Assembly: GCA_910585655.1 (NCBI GenBank)
Contig: CAJUFW010000001.1
Span: forward strand, 16,299-80,298
Reading direction: 5' to 3'
Length of the DNA: 64,000 nucleotides
DNA from: an uncultured Lachnospiraceae bacterium
Lineage (GTDB): Bacteria; Bacillota_A; Clostridia; Lachnospirales; Lachnospiraceae
The translations under genes were made by a program, and so were the position numbers. Positions 1-8,320 of the stretch are shown one piece after another. The notes beneath the pieces are model-generated. The model worked only from the letters and a program-made list of their open reading frames with translations, did not search any database and was not told where the DNA came from. Numbering within the stretch: position 1 is the first letter of the stretch; every line of letters begins with the position of its first letter.

Positions 1-193
1 AAGCGTCAGCTTCCAGGTAGAGGCATCCGAGGATGTACAGATTACCTTGGGGATGGAGGAAGAAAAGGAGTACAAGGTGTTTGTCGATCAGACACAGGTC
101 GGCAAAATGAAGACCGGCTTAGGCGGTAAGCTGACCATCAGCGTCGAAATGGAAGCCGGAAGGGCGGCTGACGTGACGATTACCGAGGCATAA
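1..193 (+). CDS. C-terminal end of a small conserved protein (partial)
   Basis: An open frame runs from the window edge to the TAA at 191-193 and encodes about 63 residues ending in ISVEMEAGRAADVTITEA. The alternating polar/hydrophobic pattern suggests a beta-rich domain. It resembles, from memory, the tail of a small Lachnospiraceae protein often auto-annotated as endosialidase, though nothing here supports a sialidase activity. It ends 5 bp before radA, so the two may be co-transcribed. The N-terminus is outside the window and the function is unknown. Confidence 0.6.
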   Translation, partial: SVSFQVEASEDVQITLGMEEEKEYKVFVDQTQVGKMKTGLGGKLTISVEMEAGRAADVTITEA

Positions 194-198
194 AGACA

Positions 199-1650
199 AT
201 GGCAAAAAATAAAACAAGCTTTTTTTGCCGGGAATGCGGCAATGAGTCCGCCAAGTGGCTGGGTCAGTGTCCTGCCTGTAAAGCTTGGAACAGCTTTGTA
301 GAGGCTCCCGCCGGGGGAGCCTCGGGCGGGCTGCCGCGCGGGATTTCTTCCGGAGGATATCAGACGGCGCAGTCAGGTGGATTACGGCAGAGGGCAGGCG
401 GTAGCCAGGCGGGCATCGTAGGCGGTACGCCTTCTTCCGGCAGGTTTGGTGGCGTTACTTCTCTTTCTCAGGTATCGGTATTGGAGGACGAGCGGATTTC
501 CTCCGGGATCGGAGAACTGGATCGGGTATTAGGCGGAGGGATTGTCAAAGGCTCTCTTGTTCTGGTCGGCGGGGATCCGGGTATCGGGAAGTCCACGCTG
601 TTGCTGCAGATGTGCCGGGAGCTGACGACCAGGGAAGTATCCGTGCTGTATGTGTCCGGGGAGGAGTCTCTAAGGCAGATTCGGATGCGGGCGGATCGTT
701 TGGGCGGGTTTTCCGGAGACTTAAAGCTTCTTTGTGAAACAAGCCTTGATATCATCATTGAATTGGTGCAGACAGAGCAGCCGGATTTGGTGGTGATCGA
801 TTCGATTCAGACGATGTACCGGGAAGACATTCCTTCTGCTCCGGGCAGCGCTGCCCAGGTAAGGGAGACGACGACGGCTCTGTTAGGACTGGCGAAAGGA
901 ATGGGGATCTCTATTTTTATTGTCGGGCATGTTACCAAAGAGGGCGTAGTGGCAGGACCAAGAATGTTAGAACACATGGTGGATACCGTCTTATATTTCG
1001 AGGGAGAAAACGTGGCAGTTTACCGGCTGCTACGAGCTGTGAAAAACCGTTTTGGCTCGACCAATGAGGTCGGTGTTTTTGAAATGCAAAACAGCGGCTT
1101 GACGGAAGTAAAGAATCCTTCTGAATATATGCTTCAGGGGATGCCGGAAAATGAGCCTGGCTCCGTAGTAGCCTGTACGATGGAGGGGACGCGTCCTATT
1201 TTGGTAGAGGTGCAGGCTCTGGTCTGTCAGACCAGCTTTAACATGCCGCGCCGGACAGCCGCAGGAATCGATTATAACCGGGTAAACCTGTTGATGGCGG
1301 TGTTGGAAAAACGAGCCGGAATGTCTTTGGCGTCCTGCGACGCTTATATCAACGTAGCAGGAGGGATGCGAGTCGGCGAGCCGGCTTTGGATTTGGCGAT
1401 TGTGCTGGTGCTGATGTCCAGCTACCGGAACCGGGAGGTAAGCAACAAAACGATTGTGTTTGGCGAGGTCGGTTTGACCGGAGAAGTACGCGGTGTCAGT
1501 ATGGCAGGGCAGAGGGTAGAGGAAGCCGGAAAGTTAGGCTTTGAGACCTGTATTATGCCGGAAGTCAACCTGAGCGCAGTCAGAAGCACTAAAATGAAGC
1601 TAATCGGCGTGAAAAATATCAGAGAATTGGCGGGGAGTTTTCGTGGGTAA
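199..1650 (+). CDS. radA: DNA repair protein RadA/Sms
   Basis: RadA is a RecA-like, DnaB-type ATPase that promotes branch migration and processing of recombination intermediates. The sequence shows the N-terminal zinc finger (C10, C13, C24, C27), a Walker A GGDPGIGKST around residues 124-133, the RadA-specific KNRFG motif at 282-286, and a C-terminal Lon-protease-like domain (VGEPALDLAI ... GEVGLTGEVRGV). At 483 aa it is about 30 residues longer than usual because of a Gly/Ser-rich linker at about 35-90 between zinc finger and ATPase. A GAGG lies 10 bp before the ATG. The stop overlaps the GTG start of topB by 8 bp, so translation is probably coupled. Confidence 0.97.
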   Translation: MAKNKTSFFCRECGNESAKWLGQCPACKAWNSFVEAPAGGASGGLPRGISSGGYQTAQSGGLRQRAGGSQAGIVGGTPSSGRFGGVTSLSQVSVLEDERISSGIGELDRVLGGGIVKGSLVLVGGDPGIGKSTLLLQMCRELTTREVSVLYVSGEESLRQIRMRADRLGGFSGDLKLLCETSLDIIIELVQTEQPDLVVIDSIQTMYREDIPSAPGSAAQVRETTTALLGLAKGMGISIFIVGHVTKEGVVAGPRMLEHMVDTVLYFEGENVAVYRLLRAVKNRFGSTNEVGVFEMQNSGLTEVKNPSEYMLQGMPENEPGSVVACTMEGTRPILVEVQALVCQTSFNMPRRTAAGIDYNRVNLLMAVLEKRAGMSLASCDAYINVAGGMRVGEPALDLAIVLVLMSSYRNREVSNKTIVFGEVGLTGEVRGVSMAGQRVEEAGKLGFETCIMPEVNLSAVRSTKMKLIGVKNIRELAGSFRG

Positions 1651-3757
1651 AAGTCTGTTCATTTCCGAAAAGCCCAGTGTGGCGCAGGAATTTGCAAAAG
1701 CATTGAAAATCAATGGAAAAAAGCAGGATGGCTATATCGAATCAGAGGATGCCGTCGTAACTTGGTGTGTCGGGCATTTGGTAACGATGAGTTATCCGGA
1801 AATCTATGATCCGGCATTGAAGAAGTGGAATTTTCAGACGCTTCCTTTTTTGCCGGAACGTTTTTTATATGAGGTAATTCCGACAGTCAAAAAGCAATAT
1901 GAAGTAGTAAGCAAGCTGCTAAATCGAAAAGACATTGACAAAATATATGTCTGTACCGACTCCGGGCGGGAAGGGGAATATATTTATCGTCTTGTAGACG
2001 AGATGGCGCAGGTAGGGGAGAGCAAAGAAAAGCTCCGTGTATGGATTGATTCCCAGACCGAAGAGGAAATTTTGCGGGGAATCCAGGATGCAAAGCCGCT
2101 TTCCGAGTATGACAATCTGGCAAGCGCTGCCTACCTGCGGGCAAAAGAAGACTATTTGATGGGCATCAATTTTTCCAGAGCCCTTACTCTTAAATACGGC
2201 AATGCCATTATGGATTTTTTAAACAACGGCAAATGGTCAGCAGTTTCGGTTGGTCGGGTGATGACTTGTGTGCTGGGGATGGTCGTACGCCGGGAACGGG
2301 AAATCAGAGATTTTGTGGAAACGCCTTTTTACCGGGTGATTGCTACCTTTGGTAAGGAAGAGGAAACAGCGGCACAAGCACCAAAGCAGGCAACCGGGCA
2401 GACAACAGGCTCCCATACCATTGAGGGAGAATGGCGTGCCGTAGAGGGTTCCGAGTATGCTCAGTCGCCGCTCCTTTATAAAGAAAATGGATTCCGAAAA
2501 GAAGAGGATGCGAAAAAGCTGATCGAAAAGTTACTGGCATCCGGCAAACAGCCAGTCGTAGAGAAGGTAGAAAAGAAGACCGAAAAAAAGAACCCGCCAT
2601 TGCTGTACAACCTGGCGGAGCTGCAAAACGACTGTTCCAGAATGTTTAAAATCAGCCCGGACGAGACGTTAAAGATTGCACAGGAATTGTATGAAAAGAA
2701 GCTGGTGACATATCCAAGAACCGACGCCAGAGTTCTTTCCAGTGCCGTAGCAAAGGAAATTCATAAAAACCTGCAGGGGCTGACTGGTTATTCGGTGGCA
2801 TCTTTGGGAACGACGGCAGCGGAGATTTTAAAGAAGGGTTCCCATAAAAAAATCGGCAATACCCGTTATACAAACGACAAGCAGATCACCGATCACTATG
2901 CGATCATTCCGACCGGGCAGGGTTTGGGACAGCTAGGAGGCTTGACACCTCTTTCAGCAAAAGTCTATCAGGCGATCGTCAGACGGTTTTTGTGTATTTT
3001 CTTACCGCCGGCGGTCTATCAGAAATTGAATCTGATTGTAAAGATAGGAATCGAACACTTTTTTACTTCCTTTCGGCTGCTGATCGATCCGGGATATTTA
3101 AAGATCGCCAATCCTTCTGCGACACCTGCCGGTCAACCGCCTGCTTCCCAAGGAACAGCGGGTAATTCGGGAAATACAGGAGCCGGAGCAGGGAACCTGG
3201 TGCCGGGCAACCAGGAGGGCGATACGTTAGACGCTGAACTGGTGGCGTTTGCCGGAAGCTTAAAAAAAGGAATGATACTAATCCTTAAAGGCATGAACAT
3301 AAAAGAAGGAAAAACCAGTCCGCCGAAGCGTTACAATTCCGGCAGTATGATTTTAGCGATGGAAAACGCCGGGCAACTGATTGAAGATGAAGAACTGCGG
3401 GCGCAGATCAAAGGAAGCGGAATCGGCACAAGCGCGACCAGAGCGGAGATTTTAAACAAGCTGGTAAAGATCAATTATTTAAAGCTGAATAAAAAGACGC
3501 AGATCATTACACCTGCCCAGCAGGGAGAGCTGGTTTATGAGGTGGTCTATTCCTCCATCCGCTCTCTTCTAAACCCGGAACTGACGGCAAGCTGGGAAAA
3601 GGGTCTGACCTACGTCTCCGAAGGCAGCATCAGTGAAGAAGAATACATGCAGAAGCTGACCGGATTTGTTTCCCGAATGACCGAAGGCGTAAAAAAACTG
3701 GGAAACCAGTCGGCACTCCGAGGGGCATTTGACCGGGTAGCGGCATATTATAAATAA
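1643..3757 (+). CDS. topB: DNA topoisomerase III (type IA)
   Basis: Type IA topoisomerase that passes single strands and decatenates DNA. Visible signatures are the Toprim start FISEKPSVA (Glu8), the acidic motif DSGREGE at about 106-112, and the active-site Tyr357 in YPRTDARV. The start is GTG inside the end of radA; this frame gives the canonical N-terminus MGKSLFISEKPSVA. Two low-complexity insertions are unusual: a Gln/Thr/Ala stretch around 240-255 and an Ala/Gly/Pro/Asn-rich stretch around 490-525 in the central domain. No C-terminal zinc-ribbon repeats are present, so this is the short form at 704 aa. The gene may be regulated only with radA. Confidence 0.95.
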   Translation: MGKSLFISEKPSVAQEFAKALKINGKKQDGYIESEDAVVTWCVGHLVTMSYPEIYDPALKKWNFQTLPFLPERFLYEVIPTVKKQYEVVSKLLNRKDIDKIYVCTDSGREGEYIYRLVDEMAQVGESKEKLRVWIDSQTEEEILRGIQDAKPLSEYDNLASAAYLRAKEDYLMGINFSRALTLKYGNAIMDFLNNGKWSAVSVGRVMTCVLGMVVRREREIRDFVETPFYRVIATFGKEEETAAQAPKQATGQTTGSHTIEGEWRAVEGSEYAQSPLLYKENGFRKEEDAKKLIEKLLASGKQPVVEKVEKKTEKKNPPLLYNLAELQNDCSRMFKISPDETLKIAQELYEKKLVTYPRTDARVLSSAVAKEIHKNLQGLTGYSVASLGTTAAEILKKGSHKKIGNTRYTNDKQITDHYAIIPTGQGLGQLGGLTPLSAKVYQAIVRRFLCIFLPPAVYQKLNLIVKIGIEHFFTSFRLLIDPGYLKIANPSATPAGQPPASQGTAGNSGNTGAGAGNLVPGNQEGDTLDAELVAFAGSLKKGMILILKGMNIKEGKTSPPKRYNSGSMILAMENAGQLIEDEELRAQIKGSGIGTSATRAEILNKLVKINYLKLNKKTQIITPAQQGELVYEVVYSSIRSLLNPELTASWEKGLTYVSEGSISEEEYMQKLTGFVSRMTEGVKKLGNQSALRGAFDRVAAYYK

Positions 3758-4025
3758 ATTAGGCGTATAGCGCTTACGGAACTTAAAAACAGTAAGCGCT
3801 TGTAAGAGTACCACAGATAATATTCAGACGCGGGTCTTTGCGGCTGGATATTATCTGCCGGTAAAGGTACTCGGAAAGCGCTTACGGAACTTAAAATCAG
3901 CAAAAATCCGGACAGGACACAGCAAACTGTTCAGACGCTGGGTTTTGCGGCTGAATAGTTTGCTTAGGATGAAGTGTCCAGGGAGGATTTTTGCGGAACT
4001 AAAAATCAGAAAGGATATAGATAAT
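3758..4025 (+). repeat. Two tandem long hairpins with conserved loops before glmS
   Basis: The topB-glmS gap is filled by two long imperfect inverted repeats. Unit 1 pairs 3793-3801 with 3876-3884, 3806-3812 with 3866-3872 and 3814-3823 with 3848-3857 around the loop 3824-3847. Unit 2 pairs 3901-3909 with 3985-3993, 3915-3920 with 3974-3979 and 3921-3928 with 3957-3964 around the loop 3930-3955. The stems share no sequence, but both loops carry CAGACGC, then a T-rich centre, then GCGGCTG. Each unit is followed by CGGAACTTAAAA or a close variant, which also precedes unit 1. The second unit ends next to the glmS ribosome site. A related unit lies at 37373-37467. I do not recognise a known RNA family. 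Confidence 0.85.
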
Positions 4026-5852
4026 ATGTGTGGAATTGTTGGGTATATCGGAAAGCAGCAAGCTGCTCCGATTTTATTAGACGGGTTGTCAAAGCTGGAA
4101 TACCGGGGATATGATTCGGCAGGAATCGCGGTATTTGACGGCGGAAAAATCCAGATTGCCAAGGCGCGGGGCAGGCTTTCCGTGCTGCGGGAGCTGACCG
4201 GAGAGGGAAGTCAGGTCAAGGGAACCGTGGGCATCGGGCATACACGCTGGGCAACGCATGGCGCGCCGTCGGATATGAATTCTCATCCTCATTTCAATGC
4301 GGATGAGACGATTACGATTGTCCATAATGGAATTATTGAAAATTATCAGAAGCTAAAAGGATATCTGACAGAAAAGGGCTATCAGTTTCAGACGGAAACG
4401 GATACAGAGACGGTTGTACAGCTCATTGATTATTATTATGAGGGAGATCCGCTGGCAGCGATTGAGCGTGCAGTCAGCCGTCTGGAAGGTTCCTATGCGC
4501 TAGGTGTTTTATTTGCCGATTTTCCGGATGAATACTTTGCCGTCAGAAAGGACAGTCCTCTGGTGGTAGGTGTTTCGCCGGAGGGAAACTTTATTGCTTC
4601 GGATGTGCCAGCCTTTTTAAAATATACCAAAGAGGTCTATTTTATGGAAAATGGAGAGATTGCCCGTATTGGTCGGGATACGATCCATTTTTACAATCAG
4701 GATTTTGAAGAGATTACCAAAGAACTGGCAACGATTGACTGGGATATTGCAGCGGCGGAAAAGGGCGGCTTCGAGCATTTTATGTTAAAAGAGATCTACG
4801 AGCAGCCAAAGGCGCTGCGGGATACGATCCATCCAAGAATCAAAAACGGAGTGCTGGATTTATCGGAAACCGGGCTTTCCGAAGAGGAGATAAAACAGAT
4901 TCAAAAAATAGATATTATAGCGTGCGGTTCGGCGTATCATACGGGAGTGGCTGCCAAATATGTGTTTGAGCAGATGGCAGGAATTCCGGTTGAGGTTGAT
5001 TTGGCAAGTGAATTCCGTTACCGTAATCCGCTGCTGACAAAGGATACGTTGGTGATTATCGTCAGTCAGTCCGGAGAGACGGCAGATTCTCTGGCAGCGC
5101 TCCGGGAGGCAAAAAAGCGGGGTGCCAGGGCGCTTGGTATCGTCAATGTCGTGGGCAGCAGCATTGCCAGAGAAGCAGATAATTGTATGTATACCTGGGC
5201 AGGACCGGAAATCGCTGTAGCAACGACCAAAGCCTACAGCACTCAGCTCGTCGCCTTTTATATGCTGGCGATGTATTTTGCCAACATCAGAGGCACTATT
5301 ACCACTCCGCAATATTCACAGTTAATGGAACAGCTTACCGTTTTGCCGGAACAGGTACAGGCAATCTTGGAGGACAAAGAAAACATCCAATATTATGCAA
5401 CGCAGTACGTGGCAGCAAAGGATATCTTTTTTATCGGACGCGGCTTGGACTACGCCGCCTCCCTGGAGGGTTCACTCAAACTAAAAGAGATTTCCTATAT
5501 CCATTCCGAAGCCTATGCGGCAGGAGAATTAAAGCATGGCCCGATTGCCTTGATTGAGGACGGCACCTGGGTTACAGGACTTTTGACGCAGGAGCAGCTA
5601 TATAAAAAGACAATCAGCAACATGGTAGAGGTAAAAAGTCGTGGAGCAAAGCTTTTGGCTCTGACCAATGAAGGGAATACCGAGGTGGAACAATGCGCCG
5701 ATCTGGTGATTTATATTCCGGAAACCAGCCCTTATTTTACTGTATCGCTTGCCATTGTGCCGCTTCAGCTTCTGTCCTATTATGTAGCAGTCGGAAAAGG
5801 CTTTGACGTCGATAAGCCGCGGAACCTGGCGAAGTCGGTGACGGTGGAGTAA
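4026..5852 (+). CDS. glmS: Glutamine--fructose-6-phosphate aminotransferase (isomerizing)
   Basis: GlmS makes glucosamine-6-phosphate from fructose-6-phosphate and glutamine, the first step to UDP-GlcNAc for peptidoglycan. The start is set at the ATG giving MCGIVGYIG, because Cys2 must become the N-terminal nucleophile of the glutaminase domain; an in-frame upstream start would destroy this. HTRWATHG and HNGIIEN belong to the Ntn domain, and two SIS domains follow (SQSGETADSL, GRGLDYAASLEG). The C-terminus NLAKSVTVE is canonical. Length 608 aa matches the family. The upstream gap carries structured repeats but no recognisable glmS ribozyme core. AAAGGA lies upstream of the ATG. Confidence 0.97.
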   Translation: MCGIVGYIGKQQAAPILLDGLSKLEYRGYDSAGIAVFDGGKIQIAKARGRLSVLRELTGEGSQVKGTVGIGHTRWATHGAPSDMNSHPHFNADETITIVHNGIIENYQKLKGYLTEKGYQFQTETDTETVVQLIDYYYEGDPLAAIERAVSRLEGSYALGVLFADFPDEYFAVRKDSPLVVGVSPEGNFIASDVPAFLKYTKEVYFMENGEIARIGRDTIHFYNQDFEEITKELATIDWDIAAAEKGGFEHFMLKEIYEQPKALRDTIHPRIKNGVLDLSETGLSEEEIKQIQKIDIIACGSAYHTGVAAKYVFEQMAGIPVEVDLASEFRYRNPLLTKDTLVIIVSQSGETADSLAALREAKKRGARALGIVNVVGSSIAREADNCMYTWAGPEIAVATTKAYSTQLVAFYMLAMYFANIRGTITTPQYSQLMEQLTVLPEQVQAILEDKENIQYYATQYVAAKDIFFIGRGLDYAASLEGSLKLKEISYIHSEAYAAGELKHGPIALIEDGTWVTGLLTQEQLYKKTISNMVEVKSRGAKLLALTNEGNTEVEQCADLVIYIPETSPYFTVSLAIVPLQLLSYYVAVGKGFDVDKPRNLAKSVTVE

Positions 5853-5967
5853 GAAAATCGATCCATTTGAACTATTTCAAAGTCCAATCGTTCCGGACAT
5901 ACCGGAAAATTTATAAAAACCGGAGGGAGCTTTAGAGAGAAAAAGAGGGAAGGAGAGAAAAACAGTG

Positions 5968-6651
5968 ATGGAACAGCTAACGATAGCGCAGTTATACGAT
6001 TTAAGCAAAACATTGGCAGGAGAGTATTTCAAACAGTTTCGGTATCCCTGGGAGGCACTTCCTGGCATCGGGGAGGAAATCAAGCGGTTAGGAGCTTTGC
6101 TGCCCGCAGAAGAATATGAACAGCGGGGAGAGGATATCTGGGTGGCAAAATCGGCAAAAGTGGCGCCGACTGCTTGTATCAACGGACCATGTATCATCGG
6201 AAAGGAAGCGGAAGTGAGGCATTGTGCGTTTATCCGTGGAAAGGCATTGATCGGAGAACATGCGGTAGTCGGGAATTCTACGGAGTTAAAAAACGTCATT
6301 TTATTTGATTCTGTTCAAGTGCCGCATTACAATTATGTCGGAGACTCGATTTTGGGCTTTAAGGCGCATATGGGAGCGGGTTCGATTACCAGCAATGTCA
6401 AATCAGATAAAACGTTAGTAACGATTCGGGTTCCTGCCGACGGAAAGGCTTTAAACGCTTGTTTGGAAACGGGATTAAAAAAAGTAGGGGCAATGCTCGG
6501 AGACTATGTAGAAGTAGGCTGTAACAGTGTGTTAAATCCGGGAACGGTGGTTGGACGAAACTGCCAGATTTATCCGCTTTCGATGGTCAGAGGGTATGTA
6601 CCAGAGGGGCATATTTACAAAAATAAAAATGAAATTGTCGGGAAAGAATAA
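5968..6651 (+). CDS. Left-handed beta-helix acyltransferase-type protein (GlmU C-terminal-like)
   Basis: About 227 aa. From residue about 50 onward it shows hexapeptide-type repeats (VAPTACINGPCIIGKEAEV, GKALIGEHAVVGNSTELKN, VEVGCNSVLNPGTVVGRNC), the signature of the left-handed beta-helix found in GlmU and related acyl- or nucleotidyltransferases. The N-terminal nucleotidyltransferase domain of GlmU is missing; a short helical segment (LTIAQLYDLSKTLAGEYF) replaces it. It lies 115 bp after glmS, which would fit amino-sugar nucleotide metabolism, but the substrate cannot be read from the sequence. A GTG directly upstream (5965) is an alternative start; AGGAG at 5951-5955 serves either. Confidence 0.75.
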   Translation: MEQLTIAQLYDLSKTLAGEYFKQFRYPWEALPGIGEEIKRLGALLPAEEYEQRGEDIWVAKSAKVAPTACINGPCIIGKEAEVRHCAFIRGKALIGEHAVVGNSTELKNVILFDSVQVPHYNYVGDSILGFKAHMGAGSITSNVKSDKTLVTIRVPADGKALNACLETGLKKVGAMLGDYVEVGCNSVLNPGTVVGRNCQIYPLSMVRGYVPEGHIYKNKNEIVGKE

Positions 6652-6692
6652 TCAGGAACAAAAAATACGAACGTCAAAAGGAGAATGGTAAG

Positions 6693-7337
6693 ATGCAGGA
6701 GACAACGTTGTTGCAATTTATTAAAGCCTTATCTTCCAAGGCTCCCGTCCCAGGCGGCGGGGGAGCAAGTGCCTTGGCAGGAGCCATTGGGACGGCTTTG
6801 GCGTCTATGGTAGGGAACCTGACGTCCGGAAAGAAAAAATATGCCGAATACCAGCCGGATATCGAACGAATCTTAGAGGAAGCGGAGCGGCTGACGACAA
6901 AGCTTCTTCAGTTGATCGAGGAGGACGCCGCTGTGTTTGAGCCGCTTTCTAAGGCATATGGTCTGCCAAAAGGAACTCCGGAGGAGCTGGCGCATAAGGA
7001 AGAGGTTATGGAAGGCGCGTTGTATGAAGCCAGTCTGGTGCCGCTCCGTATAATGGAGACAGCCGTAGAAGCTATCCGGCTTCAAGAGGAGTTATCTGTC
7101 AAAGGCTCCGTTCTGGCGATCAGTGATGTAGGCGTGGGTGCAAAGCTTTTGGAAGCCGCTCTGCAGGGAGCGTCCTTAAACGTATATATCAATACAAAGC
7201 TGATGAAGAACCGGGAACAGGCAGAGGAATTAAACCAACGGGCAGAAGCCTTGATCCAAGAAGGAGCCGAACGGAGTCAGCAGGTATTTGAGGTGGTAAA
7301 GAGCCGGTTGTTAGGGACAGATGTTAAGAGAAAATAA
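6693..7337 (+). CDS. Cyclodeaminase/cyclohydrolase family protein (FchA-like)
   Basis: 214 aa, all-helical, of the formiminotransferase-cyclodeaminase superfamily. The diagnostic N-terminal motif APVPGGGGASALAGAIG is present at about 17-33. Relatives act as methenyl-THF cyclohydrolase or formimino-THF cyclodeaminase, moving one-carbon units between folate states. The next gene is folD, which supports a role in the C1-folate pathway together with fhs further downstream at 25517. AAAAGGAG precedes the ATG. The exact reaction is inferred from family and neighbours. Confidence 0.88.
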   Translation: MQETTLLQFIKALSSKAPVPGGGGASALAGAIGTALASMVGNLTSGKKKYAEYQPDIERILEEAERLTTKLLQLIEEDAAVFEPLSKAYGLPKGTPEELAHKEEVMEGALYEASLVPLRIMETAVEAIRLQEELSVKGSVLAISDVGVGAKLLEAALQGASLNVYINTKLMKNREQAEELNQRAEALIQEGAERSQQVFEVVKSRLLGTDVKRK

Positions 7338-7451
7338 CGATTACGTCATAAGCAGGAACTTACTACGAAATAAAAACGAGAGTATGACAGGGAAGGAGGA
7401 AGACCGACGCTTTGTTTAAGCCTTGTTTACATGCAGCCGGTCGTTTGTGTG

Positions 7452-8306
7452 ATGGAACTTATCAAAGGTAGAGAGGTCGTAGCGGCTCTTAATAAAAGAC
7501 TGACCGAAGAGGTGGAACAACTGACGGCTGCCGGAAAGCGCCCTCCTAAGTTAGCGATTCTGCGGGTAGGAGAGCAGCCGGATCAGATTTCCTATGAACG
7601 CGGAGCCGGGAAGCGGATGGATAAGATTGGAATTTCCCATCAGGAATATGTTTATCCGGGGGATATTGACCAGGAACGATTTTACCAGGAGTTTGACCGT
7701 ATTAACGCCGATCCGGAAATCGACGGTATATTGCTGCTTCGTCCGCTTCCTGCACATTTAAAGGAAAAAGAGCTGGAGCGCCGCATCGATCCGGCTAAGG
7801 ATATGGACGGTATCAGCCCGATGAATCAGGCGAAAGTAATGGCAGGCGAAGCGGATGGTTTTGCTCCTTGCACGCCGGAGGCAGTCCTGGAACTGCTAGA
7901 CTATGCCGGAATAGAACTAAGCGGAAAACGTGTGACAGTCGTCGGTCGAAGTATGGTCGTTGGAAAGCCGTTGGCGCTGCTGTTACTAAACCGCCATGCA
8001 ACGGCTACAGTCTGTCATACCAGGACGAAAGATCTTGCGGCAGAGTGTCAGAGAGCCGAGATTTTGATTGCTGCTGCCGGGAAAGCAAAGCTGCTGACTG
8101 CCGAGCATGTAGGAGAGCAGGCAGTGGTCGTAGATGTGGGCATCAACGTAGCAGAAGACGGGACGCTTTGCGGTGACGTAGACTTTGCTTCGGTAGAGAC
8201 CGCCGGTAAAGCGGCGGCGATTACGCCTGTACCCGGAGGCGTCGGCACCGTCACAACGTCTGTTCTGGCAAAACATGTACTAGAGGCAAGGCTGCGGAAC
8301 TCGTAA
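7452..8306 (+). CDS. folD: Bifunctional methylene-THF dehydrogenase / methenyl-THF cyclohydrolase
   Basis: FolD interconverts 5,10-methylene- and 10-formyl-THF with NAD(P). Motifs visible are SYERGAGKRMDKIG carrying the catalytic Tyr/Lys pair, DGILLLRPLPAH, PAKDMDGISPMNQAK, the Rossmann segment TVVGRSMVVGKPLALLL and the C-terminal TPVPGGVGTVTTSVL. I place the start at the ATG giving MELIKGREVVAAL, which matches where the family begins; an in-frame ATG 21 bp upstream (7431) is also possible. Neither has a close ribosome site; the only AAGGAGG is at 7393-7399. It follows the cyclodeaminase gene and precedes glpK by 14 bp. Confidence 0.93.
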   Translation: MELIKGREVVAALNKRLTEEVEQLTAAGKRPPKLAILRVGEQPDQISYERGAGKRMDKIGISHQEYVYPGDIDQERFYQEFDRINADPEIDGILLLRPLPAHLKEKELERRIDPAKDMDGISPMNQAKVMAGEADGFAPCTPEAVLELLDYAGIELSGKRVTVVGRSMVVGKPLALLLLNRHATATVCHTRTKDLAAECQRAEILIAAAGKAKLLTAEHVGEQAVVVDVGINVAEDGTLCGDVDFASVETAGKAAAITPVPGGVGTVTTSVLAKHVLEARLRNS

Positions 8307-8320
8307 TGGAGGTATAAGGT

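Noticed and set aside
3758..4025. glmS ribozyme upstream of glmS
   Set aside because: TATAGCGC...GGAACTTAAA at 3766 superficially resembles the start of the glmS ribozyme, but the same tail recurs before transketolase and the conserved ribozyme core is not visible.
4860..5312. 150-aa minus-strand frame inside glmS
   Set aside because: It lies wholly within a conserved housekeeping gene and has no ribosome site or recognisable domain.
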